Counted from the first letter of the stretch, positions 33,362 through 43,654 are shown. The stretch: 51,898 bases of DNA from Nevskiaceae bacterium (GCA_021731445.1 JAKFXK010000031.1:1-51898), one strand, 5' to 3'. Notes: generated by a model from the sequence alone, not told the origin. Translations and numbers: made by a program.

Positions 33362-34276
33362 ATGTCGTCCACTGTTGCCCAAAACCTCACCATGCGCCAG
33401 CTGCTCGAAGCCGGCGCCCATTTCGGCCACCGCACGCGTTACTGGTCGCCCAAGATGGAAGCCTTCATCTTCGGCAGCCGCAACCGCATCCACATCATCA
33501 ACCTCGAGCAGACCCTGCCGCTGTTGAAGGATGCCTGCAACTTCGCCGGCAAGCTCGCTGCCAACGGCGGCAAGATCCTCTTCGTTGGCACCAAGCGCGC
33601 TGCCCGCGAGACGATTGAAGCCGAAGCCCAGCGCAGCGGCATGCCCTACATCAGCCAGCGCTGGCTGGGCGGCACGCTCACCAATTTCAAGACCGTCAAG
33701 GTGTCGATCAAGCGCCTGAAGGACATGGAGAAGCAGGTCGAGGATGGTTCGATCGTGCGCCTCAACAAGAAGGAACAGCTCACCTTCACCCGCGAGATCG
33801 AGAAGCTGCGCAAGTCCCTCGGCGGTATCAAGGAGATGCCCTCGCTGCCGGACTGCCTCTTCATCATCGACACCGGCTTCGAAAAGATTGCCGTCGCCGA
33901 AGCCAAGAAGCTCGGCATCCCCGTGATCGCCGTGGTGGACTCCAACAACAGCCCCGAAGGCATTGATTGCGTGATCCCCGGCAACGACGACGCCACCCGC
34001 GCCATCAAGGTCTACACCCAGGCGATTGCGGAAGCCATCATCGAAGGCAAGGGCACTATCACCACCGCACCGCGCCCCGAGGCAGTGGAAGGCGGCGAGC
34101 AGGAAAAGAGCCGTGCGAAGCCTGCTGGCCGTCGTGATGACCGCAACGACCGTGGTGGCGCCCGCCGCCCGGCGCCGCGCGTCGAAACCCGTGGTGCTGC
34201 GCCGCGTGCTGCCAAGCCTGCCGCTGCCGAAGCAGCCCCGTCTGCCGACGTCGCTGCCGAAAAGACCGAGGGTTAA
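33362..34276 (+). CDS. rpsB: 30S ribosomal protein S2 with long Arg/Ala-rich tail
   Basis: 304 residues. The S2 core ends near residue 230 ([10 protein letters not shown]), comparable to the 241-residue Escherichia coli protein. Residues 231-304 are a low-complexity tail rich in Ala, Arg, Pro and Glu (around [15 protein letters not shown]), which looks disordered. Core motifs are typical: [30 protein letters not shown]. It binds 16S rRNA late in assembly and is required to hold bS1. GGAG precedes the ATG. tsf follows after 5 bases. Confidence 0.97.
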   Translation: MSSTVAQNLTMRQLLEAGAHFGHRTRYWSPKMEAFIFGSRNRIHIINLEQTLPLLKDACNFAGKLAANGGKILFVGTKRAARETIEAEAQRSGMPYISQRWLGGTLTNFKTVKVSIKRLKDMEKQVEDGSIVRLNKKEQLTFTREIEKLRKSLGGIKEMPSLPDCLFIIDTGFEKIAVAEAKKLGIPVIAVVDSNNSPEGIDCVIPGNDDATRAIKVYTQAIAEAIIEGKGTITTAPRPEAVEGGEQEKSRAKPAGRRDDRNDRGGARRPAPRVETRGAAPRAAKPAAAEAAPSADVAAEKTEG

Positions 34277-34281
34277 TCGAC

Positions 34282-35220
34282 ATGGCTGATATCAACGCCA
34301 AGATGGTGGCCGAACTGCGCGAGCGCACCGGTGCCGGCATGATGGACTGCAAGAAAGCCCTGGTCGCCACCAACGGTGACATGGATGCGGCCATCGAGAA
34401 GATGCGCATGGACGGCATGACCAAGGCTGACAAGAAAGCCACCCGTGTGGCTGCTGAGGGCCGCATCGCGGTCGCCAGCAACGCCGAGGCAATGGCCTTG
34501 GTCGAAGTCAACTGCGAAACCGATTTCGTGGCGAAAGCCGACGACTTCATTGCACTAGCCGATGCCGCCGCCAAGATCGCCCTCGCAGCCAAGCCCGCCA
34601 CTGTCGAAGAGCTGGCCGCCATGAAAAATGGCGACTCGACCCTCGACGAACAGCGCCGCGCGATGGTCATCAAGCTGGGTGAGAACATCACCATTCGCCG
34701 CTTCGAAATCGTCACCAAAGCACAAGGCCCCATCGTCAACTATCTGCACGGCAGCAAGATCGGTGTCGTCGTGGCGATGGAAGCCGGCGATGAGACCTTG
34801 GCCAAGGATCTGGCACTGCACGCCGCTGCCATGTCACCCAAGGTGCTCTCCGCTGCCGATGTGCCTGCCGATGTCATCGCCGCGGAGCGCAAGGTGATCG
34901 AAGGCCTGGTTGCCACCGAAGCCGCCGAGGCCCAGGCCAATGCCGAAGCTGATGGCAAGGTCTACAAGGCCAAGCCTGCCGACATCATCGTCAAGATGAT
35001 CGACGGCAAGATCAACAAGTTCACTTCCGAAATCTCCCTGCTCGGCCAGCCGTTCGTCAAGAACGACGCCTACGGCAACAAGGGTGACGACGCGGTGGAA
35101 AAGACGCTGAAAGCCAGGAACGCCAAGGTCGCCCGCTTTGTGCGCCTGGCAGTGGGCGAGGGCATCGAGAAGAAGGTGACGGACTACGCAGCCGAGGTGG
35201 CTGAAGCGGCCCGGATGTAG
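34282..35220 (+). CDS. tsf: elongation factor Ts
   Basis: 312 residues. Guanine nucleotide exchange factor for EF-Tu. UBA-like start (LRERTGAGMMDCKKAL), the EF-Ts signature V-E-V-N-C-E-T-D-F-V-A, two dimerisation-type subdomains and the C-terminal coil are present. Slightly longer than the usual 280-295 residues. Ends just before a strong terminator. Confidence 0.97.
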   Translation: MADINAKMVAELRERTGAGMMDCKKALVATNGDMDAAIEKMRMDGMTKADKKATRVAAEGRIAVASNAEAMALVEVNCETDFVAKADDFIALADAAAKIALAAKPATVEELAAMKNGDSTLDEQRRAMVIKLGENITIRRFEIVTKAQGPIVNYLHGSKIGVVVAMEAGDETLAKDLALHAAAMSPKVLSAADVPADVIAAERKVIEGLVATEAAEAQANAEADGKVYKAKPADIIVKMIDGKINKFTSEISLLGQPFVKNDAYGNKGDDAVEKTLKARNAKVARFVRLAVGEGIEKKVTDYAAEVAEAARM

Positions 35221-35246
35221 TCTTCACGGGTAGAATGTTGCACCTT

Positions 35247-35276
35247 GCAAGGCCCCGGTAACGGGGCCTTGCTTTA
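35247..35276 (+). terminator. intrinsic terminator after tsf
   Basis: GCAAGGCCCCG/CGGGGCCTTGC, an 11-bp perfect stem with GTAA loop, followed by a short T tract (TTTAA). It separates rpsB-tsf from pyrH, which begins 22 bases later. Confidence 0.8.
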
Positions 35277-35297
35277 ACTGAATCCGACGGACTGCCG

Positions 35298-36029
35298 ATG
35301 CCCAACGACGCCCAACCAGCCCCTGTCTACAAACGCATCCTGCTCAAGCTTTCCGGCGAAGCCTTGATGGGCAAGCTTGACTTCGGCATCTCGCCCGACG
35401 TGATGAACTTCGTCGCCGGTGAGATCAAGCAGGTGGTGGATGCCGGGGTGCAGGTGGCAGTGGTGGTGGGCGGCGGCAATATCTTCAGGGGCGAAGGCCT
35501 GGCGCGCGGCGGCATGGATCGCGTCACCGGTGACCAGATGGGGATGTTGGCGACGGTCATCAATGCGCTCGCCATCCAGGATGCCGTCGAGCGTCTCGGC
35601 CTCGAAGTGCGCGTGCAATCCGCCATCCGCATCAACGAAGTCTGCGAGGACTTCATCCGCCGCCGCGCCGTCAGCCATCTCGAGAACGGCCGCGTGGTGG
35701 TGTTCGCCGCCGGCACCGGCAATCCCTTCTTCACGACCGATTCAGCCGCCGCCCTGCGTGCGGTCGAGATCGGCGCCGATCTGCTGCTGAAGGCCACCAA
35801 GGTCGATGGCATCTACACCGCAGACCCCAAGAAAGATGCGAGTGCAACCCGCTACGACACCCTGACCTATGACGTCGCGCTGGACCGTCGTCTCGGCGTG
35901 ATGGATCAGACCGCGATGGTGATGGGCCGGGATCACCGGATGAAACTCAGGGTCTACGACATGGAACGCCCCGGCGCGCTGCTGCGTATCGTGCGCGGCG
36001 AAAATGTCGGCACCCTCGTCACTGCATAG
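35298..36029 (+). CDS. pyrH: UMP kinase
   Basis: 243 residues. Hexameric amino-acid-kinase fold enzyme that makes UDP from UMP. Motifs: [33 protein letters not shown]. It is close to frr (18 bases), with GGAG before frr. Confidence 0.98.
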   Translation: MPNDAQPAPVYKRILLKLSGEALMGKLDFGISPDVMNFVAGEIKQVVDAGVQVAVVVGGGNIFRGEGLARGGMDRVTGDQMGMLATVINALAIQDAVERLGLEVRVQSAIRINEVCEDFIRRRAVSHLENGRVVVFAAGTGNPFFTTDSAAALRAVEIGADLLLKATKVDGIYTADPKKDASATRYDTLTYDVALDRRLGVMDQTAMVMGRDHRMKLRVYDMERPGALLRIVRGENVGTLVTA

Positions 36030-36047
36030 TTACCGAAGGAGAACACC

Positions 36048-36605
36048 ATGATTGATCCGATCAAGAAAGACGCCACCCAGAAAATGCTCAAGGCCATCGA
36101 CGCCTTGAAGAACGCTTTCCTCAAGCTGCGCACGGGCCGCGCTCATGCGGGCCTGCTGGATGGTGTGGTCGTGGACTACTACGGCTCTGATGTGCCGCTC
36201 TCACAGGTGGCCAGTGTGGTGGTGGAGGACGCCCGCACGCTCTCGATCACGCCTTGGGAAAAGCCGATGGTGGTCGCCATCGAAAAGGCCATTCTCAAGT
36301 CCAACCTCGGCCTCACGCCCAACGCCGCAGGCCAGACCATCCGCATCAACCTGCCGCCACTGACCGAAGACCGCCGCAAGGACCTGGTCAAGGTCGTGAA
36401 AGGCGAGACCGAGGACGCGCGCATCTCCATCCGCAATGCCCGCCGCGATGCCATGCAGGCGATCAAGGACCTGCTCAAGAGCAAGCAGATCAGCGAGAAC
36501 GACGAGAAGCGCGCCGAAACCGACGTGCAAAAGCTCACCGATCAGCACATTGCGCTGGCAGAAGCTGCGGCGGCGGCGAAAGAGAAAGAACTGCTGACGA
36601 TGTGA
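36048..36605 (+). CDS. frr: ribosome recycling factor
   Basis: 185 residues, the standard length. Splits post-termination ribosomes with EF-G. Typical features: K-L-R-T-G-R-A-H, the N-P-x-x-R-like [15 protein letters not shown], and the two long helices making a tRNA-like shape. Lies between pyrH and uppS in one run of genes. Confidence 0.98.
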   Translation: MIDPIKKDATQKMLKAIDALKNAFLKLRTGRAHAGLLDGVVVDYYGSDVPLSQVASVVVEDARTLSITPWEKPMVVAIEKAILKSNLGLTPNAAGQTIRINLPPLTEDRRKDLVKVVKGETEDARISIRNARRDAMQAIKDLLKSKQISENDEKRAETDVQKLTDQHIALAEAAAAAKEKELLTM

Positions 36606-36612
36606 GACTGAT

Positions 36613-37332
36613 GTGACCGCTGCCGTCCCCACCATTCCAACCGATCAGCTGCCCAAGCACGTTGCCATCATCATGGATGGCAATGGCCGCTGGGCGAAGC
36701 TCTGCGGGCAGCCGCGTGCCTTTGGCCACCGCGCCGGAGTGCGCTCGGCCCGCAAGGTGGTGCGGGCCGCGTCGAAAGCGGGTGTGGAAGTGCTGACCAT
36801 GTTCGCCTTCTCGCAGGAGAACTGGCATCGGCCACTCGAAGAGGTGAACCTCTTGATGCGCCTGTTTATCTCCACGCTCAAACGCGAGATCGCCAAGCTG
36901 GACGAGTACGGCCTGGTCTGGCGCTTCATCGGCGATCACGATGCGTTCGCGCCCGAGCTCAGGCAGCTGATGGCGGAGACCGAAAGGCGCACCCGCCGCA
37001 ACAAGGGCATGACCCTCTTGATCGCCGTCGGTTACGGTGGCCAGTGGGATATCGCACAGGCCGCTGCAAGCCTTGCCAGGCAGGGCGAGGCGATCACCGC
37101 AGAGGCCATCGAATCCAGGCTGGTGACGGCAGGTTATCCGGCTGTGGACTTGATGATCCGTACGGGTGGCGAACTGCGCATCAGCAATTTCCTGCTCTGG
37201 CAAGCGGCCTATGCCGAACTGTATTTCTGCGACACGCTCTGGCCCGAGTTCGAGAGCAGGAACCTGCATGAGGCACTGAGCTGGTTCGCGGGCCGGCAGC
37301 GCCGGTTCGGCCGCGTGCCAGAAGCAGCGTAA
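36613..37332 (+). CDS. uppS: undecaprenyl diphosphate synthase
   Basis: 239 residues. cis-Prenyltransferase making the C55 lipid carrier for peptidoglycan. Signatures: I-I-M-D-G-N-G-R-W-A-K with the catalytic Asp, G-H-R-A-G-V-R, and near the end D-L-M-I-R-T-G-G-E-L-R-I-S-N-F-L-L-W-Q. The start is GTG 36613, 7 bases after the frr stop, with no strong Shine-Dalgarno, so reinitiation is likely. cdsA follows after 5 bases. Confidence 0.97.
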   Translation: MTAAVPTIPTDQLPKHVAIIMDGNGRWAKLCGQPRAFGHRAGVRSARKVVRAASKAGVEVLTMFAFSQENWHRPLEEVNLLMRLFISTLKREIAKLDEYGLVWRFIGDHDAFAPELRQLMAETERRTRRNKGMTLLIAVGYGGQWDIAQAAASLARQGEAITAEAIESRLVTAGYPAVDLMIRTGGELRISNFLLWQAAYAELYFCDTLWPEFESRNLHEALSWFAGRQRRFGRVPEAA

Positions 37333-37337
37333 GCGCC

Positions 37338-38162
37338 GTGCTACTGCCCCGTGTCATTACTGCGCTGATCCTGCTGCCGCTGCTGCTGGGCGCAATCTTC
37401 GGACTTTCCACCGCGCAGCTTTACCTGGCGTTCTCGCTGGTTGGCATGGTCGCGGCCTGGGAGTGGTGCGGCTTCATGGGGCTGACCGCAACGGCTGCCC
37501 GTGGTGGCTACGTCGCTGCCATGGCCCTGACCCTTGCCGGACTCTGGTGGCTCACCACTGGCGCAGCGGATGCACGGTTGCCGGCCTTGGCATCGCTGCT
37601 CTGGTGGTGCGCAGCATTTGCCCTGGTACTGCGCTTCCCAGCCAGCTTCCCGAATGGGCCGTGGAGCGTGACACGCATGGCACCGCTCGGCCTTCTGCTG
37701 ATTGCCGCCACGCTCATCACCGTTGCGGCGCTGCATGCGCAGGCCACTGGGCCCTGGCGTCTGATGTTCATGCTGTTCATCGTCTTTGCAGCGGATGTCG
37801 GTGCTTACCTCGTCGGGCGCAACTACGGCCGGCGCAAGCTGGCCCCGGCGGTGTCGCCGGGCAAAAGCATCGAAGGCGCGATAGGCGGGCTGGTGCTGGT
37901 GGCCTTCTGGGCGGCAGCGGCAGGTTCCTACGTATTCCAGATCGACTCGCTCGCGCAGCTGGCTTTGCTCATCGCGGTTTCGGTGTTCACTGCGGCGGTG
38001 TCGATCATCGGCGATCTCACCGAGAGCCTGTTCAAGCGTCTGCGGGGCTTGAAGGACAGCGGCACCTTGCTGCCCGGCCACGGCGGTTTTCTCGACCGTA
38101 TCGACAGCATCCTCGCCGCCGCACCGGTGTTCTATCTGGGCGTGACCCTGCTGGGTCTATGA
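37338..38162 (+). CDS. cdsA: phosphatidate cytidylyltransferase
   Basis: 274 residues. Polytopic inner-membrane enzyme making CDP-diacylglycerol for all phospholipids, with about seven or eight hydrophobic helices. The family signature is complete: S-L-F-K-R-L-R-G-L-K-D-S-G-T-L-L-P-G-H-G-G, followed by D-R-I-D-S. The start is GTG 37338. The TGA stop overlaps the dxr ATG (ATGA). Confidence 0.97.
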   Translation: MLLPRVITALILLPLLLGAIFGLSTAQLYLAFSLVGMVAAWEWCGFMGLTATAARGGYVAAMALTLAGLWWLTTGAADARLPALASLLWWCAAFALVLRFPASFPNGPWSVTRMAPLGLLLIAATLITVAALHAQATGPWRLMFMLFIVFAADVGAYLVGRNYGRRKLAPAVSPGKSIEGAIGGLVLVAFWAAAAGSYVFQIDSLAQLALLIAVSVFTAAVSIIGDLTESLFKRLRGLKDSGTLLPGHGGFLDRIDSILAAAPVFYLGVTLLGL

Positions 38163-39358
38163 GCGGGCCGCAAAAACTAGTGGTGCTCGGTGCCACCGGC
38201 TCGGTGGGGCGCAGCACCCTGGATGTCGCGGCGCGACATGCGGACAGGCTCGAAGTCTGGGGCCTGAGTGCGCACCGCGATGTCGAGGGCCTGGCGCGGC
38301 TTTGCGAAATTCACAAACCGGCCCATGCCGTCATTGCCGATGCAAGCCGGTTCGATGCACTGCGCGTGCGCTTGCACGACGCTGGTCTGGCCACCGAGTT
38401 GCATGCCGGTGTCGCCGCGCTCGATGCCCTCGCCGCCGCCCCCGAAGCCACGCAGATTATGGCTTCAATTGCCGGTGCGGCGGGCCTGTCCTCAACGCTG
38501 GCTGCTCTCAAGGCGGGCAAGCGGGTGCTGATCGCCAACAAGGAGCCGCTGGTGATGGCGGGCCGTCTGATGATGGCTGCCGCTGCCAGCAGTGGCGCAA
38601 CGGTGCTACCGATCGATAGCGAGCACAACGCCATCTTCCAATGTCTGCCGCACAGCACGCGCTGCGGCGCAGGGCTGGCGAAGGGCATTCACAGGATCAT
38701 CCTCACCGCCAGCGGCGGGCCATTCCGCGAGACGCCCCTGGCCGAGTTGGCGCGCGTCATGCCGGAACAGGCGGTGCGCCACCCCAACTGGAGCATGGGC
38801 CGAAAGATCTCGGTGGACTCCGCGACCATGATGAACAAGGGTCTCGAATTGATTGAAGCTGCTGTGCTCTATGGCTTGCGCGAGCAGCAGATCGAAGTGG
38901 TCATCCATCCCGAAAGCATCATCCACTCGATGGTCGAATACGACGATGGCTCGACCCTCGCCCAGCTCGGCAACCCCGACATGCGGGTGCCGATTGCCCA
39001 TGCCCTGGCCTGGCCCGAGCGATGGGCCTCCGGTGTGAAAGGGCTGGACTGGACTTCACCGCGCAGCTTTCGCTTCGAGCCACTCGACCTAGAGCGATTC
39101 CCTGCCGTCGCCATCGCCCGCAATGTGCTCAAGGCGGGTGGCATTGCCCCCAACGTGTTCAACGCCGCCAACGAGGTGGCAGTGGCGGCTTTTCTCGATG
39201 GCAAGCTCGCCTTCAACCGCATCGCCAGCGTGGTCGAAACCGCGCTGCTTGAGGCTGGCTCATCCAGGCTTGCCGACGCTGACGAACTTGAGGCCATTCT
39301 CGCGGTCGATGGCTGGGCGCGACGTGCCGCTGCCACAGCGTTAAAGTCGCTGGCTTAG
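38159..39358 (+). CDS. dxr: 1-deoxy-D-xylulose 5-phosphate reductoisomerase
   Basis: 399 residues. Second step of the MEP isoprenoid pathway, feeding undecaprenyl and quinone synthesis. NADPH-binding start V-L-G-A-T-G-S-V-G-R-S-T-L-D, substrate region I-D-S-E-H-N-A-I-F-Q, S-G-G-P-F-R, and M-G-R-K-I-S-V-D-S-A-T-M-M-N-K. The start ATG at 38159 overlaps the cdsA stop. An open frame reaching back to 37463 is only the shadow of cdsA. Confidence 0.98.
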   Translation: MSGPQKLVVLGATGSVGRSTLDVAARHADRLEVWGLSAHRDVEGLARLCEIHKPAHAVIADASRFDALRVRLHDAGLATELHAGVAALDALAAAPEATQIMASIAGAAGLSSTLAALKAGKRVLIANKEPLVMAGRLMMAAAASSGATVLPIDSEHNAIFQCLPHSTRCGAGLAKGIHRIILTASGGPFRETPLAELARVMPEQAVRHPNWSMGRKISVDSATMMNKGLELIEAAVLYGLREQQIEVVIHPESIIHSMVEYDDGSTLAQLGNPDMRVPIAHALAWPERWASGVKGLDWTSPRSFRFEPLDLERFPAVAIARNVLKAGGIAPNVFNAANEVAVAAFLDGKLAFNRIASVVETALLEAGSSRLADADELEAILAVDGWARRAAATALKSLA

Positions 39359-39369
39359 GAGATACATAC

Positions 39370-40731
39370 ATGCTGGACTTCATTCGCAACGCTGGCGCTT
39401 TCGTGGTGGCCATCGGCATCCTCGTCGCCTTCCACGAATTCGGCCACTTCTGGGTCGCGCGCAAGCTGGGTGTGAAAGTGCTGCGCTTTTCCATCGGTTT
39501 CGGCAAACCCCTCTGGATCCGCAAGGGAAAGGACGGCTGCGAGTACGTCGTAGCCGCCGTGCCACTCGGCGGCTATGTGAAGATGCTTGACGAGCGCGAG
39601 GGTGAGGTGCCTGCGGGCGAGGTGCACCTGGCTTTCAACCGGCAGTCGCCATACAGGCGTTTTGCCATCGTGGCTGCTGGCCCCATCGCCAATTTCCTGC
39701 TTGCCATCCTGTTCTTCTGGATGGTCTACGTCATTGGCCAGCCCGGCCTGAAGCCGGTTGTGGCGGCCCCCCCCAGCGCTTCGGCAGCCGCAAAGGCTGG
39801 CGTGCAGGCGGGCGAGGTCATCACCCGCATCAACGGCGAGCCGGTCGCAACCTGGAACATGCTGCGCACCGCGATGCTCGAACACGTGGTGGATCGCACC
39901 GCGCTCTCGCTCGAATTGCAGCGCAGCACTTCGGATACCACCACTCGCAATCTCTCCGTGCCGCTCGATCGCGTACGCATGGACCCTGAGTTTCTGTTCG
40001 ACGATCTCGGCCTCTCGCCGTTTCAGCCCAAGGTCATACCGATCATCAGTGCAGTGGAGCCGGGAGGAGCGGCCGAACAATCCGGCTTCAGGTCAGGCGA
40101 CAAGCTGCTGACGCGCGATGGCGTGACAATCGAGGACTGGCAGGAGTGGGCGCTGTGGGTGCGCGCCAACGCCGGTGCGATTCCGGTGGTGACTTTCGAG
40201 CGCGATGGACAGGTGATGACGGCCAAACCGCTGCTCGCCACCGTCGAAGACGGTGGTGTGAAAATGGGCCGCTTCGGTGCCCGTATCGAACTGCCACGCG
40301 AGGCCAACCAGGATCTGCTGGCGGAAGACCGCCTCAATCCGCTCGCTGCCGTGCCGGCGGCCATCAAACAGACCTGGCGCATGTCTGCGCTCACCCTGAA
40401 GATGTTCGGCCGCATGTTCACCGGCGATGTCTCCGTGAAGAATGTCAGCGGACCCTTGCAGATCGCCGAAGCGGCGGGCTTTACCGCCAGCATTGGCGCA
40501 GCGGCCTTCCTGAGCTTTCTGGCTCTGGTCAGTGTCAGTCTCGGCGTGCTCAATCTGTTGCCGGTTCCACTGCTCGATGGAGGTCATCTGATCTACTACA
40601 TCATCGAGATCATCAAGGGCTCGCCACTTTCCGAACCGGTGATGGCAGCAGGCCAAAAGGTGGGCCTGACCTTTCTGATGCTGCTGATGGGCTTGGCCTT
40701 CTATAATGATCTTTCCCGCCTGATCGGCTGA
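39370..40731 (+). CDS. rseP: site-2 zinc metalloprotease RseP
   Basis: 453 residues. Inner-membrane intramembrane protease that cuts anti-sigma factor RseA and leftover signal peptides. The zinc motif H22-E-F-G-H26 is in the first membrane helix. Two tandem PDZ domains follow (about 120-290; G-V-Q-A-G-E-V-I-T-R-I-N-G and F-R-S-G-D-K-L-L-T-R-D-G). The third metal ligand motif N-L-L-P-V-P-L-L-D-G-G-H is near the C-terminus. GGAG precedes the ATG. Adjacent to bamA as in most proteobacteria. Confidence 0.97.
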   Translation: MLDFIRNAGAFVVAIGILVAFHEFGHFWVARKLGVKVLRFSIGFGKPLWIRKGKDGCEYVVAAVPLGGYVKMLDEREGEVPAGEVHLAFNRQSPYRRFAIVAAGPIANFLLAILFFWMVYVIGQPGLKPVVAAPPSASAAAKAGVQAGEVITRINGEPVATWNMLRTAMLEHVVDRTALSLELQRSTSDTTTRNLSVPLDRVRMDPEFLFDDLGLSPFQPKVIPIISAVEPGGAAEQSGFRSGDKLLTRDGVTIEDWQEWALWVRANAGAIPVVTFERDGQVMTAKPLLATVEDGGVKMGRFGARIELPREANQDLLAEDRLNPLAAVPAAIKQTWRMSALTLKMFGRMFTGDVSVKNVSGPLQIAEAAGFTASIGAAAFLSFLALVSVSLGVLNLLPVPLLDGGHLIYYIIEIIKGSPLSEPVMAAGQKVGLTFLMLLMGLAFYNDLSRLIG

Positions 40732-40792
40732 TGCCGGGCTCAAGCACTCGACACCACCGCGATCCATCAAAAGATTTACGACAAGGGCCATT

Positions 40793-43093
40793 GTGAGTTT
40801 CTTCCTTCAACCCCGCGCGCTGGTCGCGTACGCATCGCTATTGTTCCTGCCATCCGCCTTTGGCGCGATGCAGCCCTTCACTGTCGGCAGCATCCAGTCC
40901 GAGGGCTTGCAGCGCCTCGACGAAGGCACGGTGCTGACCTACCTGCCGCTCACCACCGGCGACGAGCTGAACGACCTCACCGAGCGCCAGGCGATCAAGG
41001 CCCTTTATGCTTCTGGTCTGTTTCAGGACGTGCAGCTGCTGCGCGATGGCGACACCCTCATCATCCGGGTGGTGGAACGCCCGCAGATCGCCGACTTCGA
41101 GATCGAGGGCAACGAGAAAATCGGCGGCGATGAGCTGAAGAAATCACTGACCGATGTCGGGTTGACCGCAGGCGAAACCTACAAGCGCGCGCTGCTCGAC
41201 CAAGTGCAGCAGGAGCTGCGCCGTCAGTACTATTCCAACGGCTACTACGATGTCGGCATCGATACCACGGTGACGGAGTTGCCCAACAACCGCGTCAGCA
41301 TCAAGGTGAAAGTGACCGAGGGCAAAGTCACCAAGATCAAGGACATCAACATCCTCGGCACCAAGGTGTTCAGCCAGAAGGAGCTGAAGGAACAGCTGGA
41401 GCTGAAAGCCAGCAACTGGATACCGTTCCAGAAGACAGACCGCTACTCCAAGCAGACGCTGGGTGGCGATCTCGAAAAGCTCCAGTCCTACTATCAGGAT
41501 CGTGGCTATCTCAAGTTCAATGTCGCCTCGGTGCAGGTGGCGCTTTCCGAAAACAAGGAGGACATCTTCATCACCGTCAACGTCGAGGAAGGCGAGAAGT
41601 ATTCGGTGAAAGACCGCCGCTTCAGCGGTGAGACCGTCCTCAACGAGGAGTTCATGAAGCGCCTGGTCTCGACCGAGGCCGGCGATACCTTCTCGCGCAA
41701 GGAAGCCACCGAGTCCTCGGACCGCATCGAGGCGGCACTCTCCGATGTTGGCTACGCCTTTGCCAAGGTCACGCCGGTGCCCGAGGTTTACGAGGACACA
41801 AAGCAGGTCAGCATCAATTACGCCATTGAGCCGGGCAAGCGTGCCTATGTGCGTCGCATCGGCTTTTCCGGGCATAGCGGCACCAACGATGAAACCCTGC
41901 GGCGCGAGATGCGCCAGCTTGAAGCCGCACCGTTTTCCAAGTCAGCGGTCGAGCGTTCCCGTGTGCGCCTGGCGCGCCTGCCGTTCATTGAAGAGGCCGA
42001 GGTCGATACCAAGCCGGTGCCGGGGTCGGATGACCTGGTCGATATCAATTTCAAAGTGAAGGAACGCGCGCCCGGCTCAGTGCAGTTCGGCATCGGTTAC
42101 TCCGGGGCCCAGGGCTTTCTCATCAATGCCAGCCTGACCCACACCAATTTTCTCGGCACCGGCAACCGGGTCGAGATCACCGCCGACCGCTCGACCATCT
42201 ACACCCAGCTCAATCTTTCCTGGACGGATCCGTATTTCACGGCGGATGGCATCAGCCAGACGTTGTCGACCTATTTCCGGAAGTCCGAGCAGGTCATCCG
42301 GTTCAGCTCCGGGTTCAACTCCAACGTCGTCGGCGCCGATCTGACTTACGGCATCCCCTTGTCGGAGTTCACCACGCTCAGGGCCGGTGGTGGCGTGTCG
42401 CGCACCGCCATCGAGACCTTCCCCACCGCCTCAGCTGACCAGGTGCTCGACTTCGTGCTGCAAAGCGGCACCGAGTTCACCGACGTGTCACTGCGCACCG
42501 GCATCACCCGCGACACCCGCAACCGCACCTTCTTTGCCTCGCGCGGCGCCTTGACGCGCTTCAATCTCGATGTGACGGTGCCGGGCAGCGGGATCGAGTT
42601 CTACAACCTGTTCGCACAGCATCAGCAGTACATCCCGGTTTATCGCAAGCTCTTCATCGACGCCAACAGCACGCTCGGTTACGTCGATACCTATGGCAAG
42701 GCCAAGATCGTGCCGCCGTACGAAAACTATTTCGCGGGTGGCCCGCGCACCGTGCGCGGGTTCCAGGACGGCACGCTGGGACCGCGTGACACACCTTTCA
42801 ACAACCCGTTCGGCGGCCAGTTGCGTACCACGGCGCAGTTCGACCTGGTCATCCCGACGCCGCTGGAATCCGACAGCAAGTCCTTCCGTGCCTCGCTGTT
42901 CTACGATGTCGGCAACGTGTTCGCACGACCCGAAGATTTCAAGGTGTCCGAGTTGCGCAGTTCCGCAGGCCTGTCGGTGCAGTATTTCACCCCCTTCCTC
43001 GGCCTGCTGCAGCTGTCATATTCCATCCCCATCACCGACAAGCCGGGTGACGAGGTGGACCAGTTCCAGATCAGCTTCGGCTCCGGTTTTTGA
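40793..43093 (+). CDS. bamA: outer membrane protein assembly factor BamA
   Basis: 766 residues. Inserts beta-barrel proteins into the outer membrane. Signal peptide with cleavage after S-A-F-G-A (about residue 24), five POTRA domains (about 25-420), then a 16-strand barrel with the lid-lock motif V-R-G-F and the typical C-terminal Phe (F-G-S-G-F). The start is GTG 40793; the translated region begins with a basic Arg and hydrophobic core. The 61-base gap after rseP shows no terminator. Confidence 0.97.
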   Translation: MSFFLQPRALVAYASLLFLPSAFGAMQPFTVGSIQSEGLQRLDEGTVLTYLPLTTGDELNDLTERQAIKALYASGLFQDVQLLRDGDTLIIRVVERPQIADFEIEGNEKIGGDELKKSLTDVGLTAGETYKRALLDQVQQELRRQYYSNGYYDVGIDTTVTELPNNRVSIKVKVTEGKVTKIKDINILGTKVFSQKELKEQLELKASNWIPFQKTDRYSKQTLGGDLEKLQSYYQDRGYLKFNVASVQVALSENKEDIFITVNVEEGEKYSVKDRRFSGETVLNEEFMKRLVSTEAGDTFSRKEATESSDRIEAALSDVGYAFAKVTPVPEVYEDTKQVSINYAIEPGKRAYVRRIGFSGHSGTNDETLRREMRQLEAAPFSKSAVERSRVRLARLPFIEEAEVDTKPVPGSDDLVDINFKVKERAPGSVQFGIGYSGAQGFLINASLTHTNFLGTGNRVEITADRSTIYTQLNLSWTDPYFTADGISQTLSTYFRKSEQVIRFSSGFNSNVVGADLTYGIPLSEFTTLRAGGGVSRTAIETFPTASADQVLDFVLQSGTEFTDVSLRTGITRDTRNRTFFASRGALTRFNLDVTVPGSGIEFYNLFAQHQQYIPVYRKLFIDANSTLGYVDTYGKAKIVPPYENYFAGGPRTVRGFQDGTLGPRDTPFNNPFGGQLRTTAQFDLVIPTPLESDSKSFRASLFYDVGNVFARPEDFKVSELRSSAGLSVQYFTPFLGLLQLSYSIPITDKPGDEVDQFQISFGSGF

Positions 43094-43144
43094 GTACCAG
43101 CAGCCTACAATCCCGTCACTACACACCCGTAAGAGAGAGTTGAA

Positions 43145-43654
43145 ATGCGTATCCGTACTGCCCTTGCCGCCCTTGCCCTCACTGCCAGCGCCACCGTCCA
43201 CGCCCAAGCGCTGTCCGCGCCCAAGATCGCCGTCGTGCGTTCGGCTGATGTGGTGCGCGATTCCGCGCAGTTCAAGTCGGCCGAAACCAAGATGAAAGCC
43301 GAGTTCGAGAAGCGCAAGAACGACCTCGAAGCGCAGGCCAAGGCCTTTGGCACCGATGTCGAAAACTACAAGCGTGATGCCGACACGCTCTCCCCCGACC
43401 AGCGCGCCAAGAAAGAGAAAGACCTCAACGCCCGCCAGGTCGACATCCAGTTCGCCCAGCGCAAGTTCCAGGAAGATCTGCAAAACCGTGATCGCGAGCT
43501 GACCCAGGACATGATGGGCAAGATCAAGAACGTGATCGTCGCCATCTCAAAGGAAAAAGGCATCACCCTGGTTGTGCAGGATCCGGTCTATGCCGACGAC
43601 AGCGTGGACATCACTGCCGAAGTGCTCAAGCGCCTGAATGCAGGCGGCAAGTAA
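43145..43654 (+). CDS. skp: periplasmic chaperone Skp (OmpH)
   Basis: 169 residues. Trimeric jellyfish-shaped chaperone that delivers unfolded outer-membrane proteins to BamA. Signal peptide ending near A-T-V-H-A-Q, then a short beta region (PKIAVVRSADVV) and long charged helices (about 45-125, e.g. KMKAEFEKRKNDLEAQAK) that form the tentacles. Follows bamA by 51 bases with GAGAG before the ATG and is closed by a strong terminator. Confidence 0.95.
   Translation: MRIRTALAALALTASATVHAQALSAPKIAVVRSADVVRDSAQFKSAETKMKAEFEKRKNDLEAQAKAFGTDVENYKRDADTLSPDQRAKKEKDLNARQVDIQFAQRKFQEDLQNRDRELTQDMMGKIKNVIVAISKEKGITLVVQDPVYADDSVDITAEVLKRLNAGGK

Noticed and set aside
37463-38158. N-terminal extension of dxr back to 37463
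   Set aside because: It is the out-of-frame shadow of cdsA; dxr homologues start at the ATG overlapping the cdsA stop.
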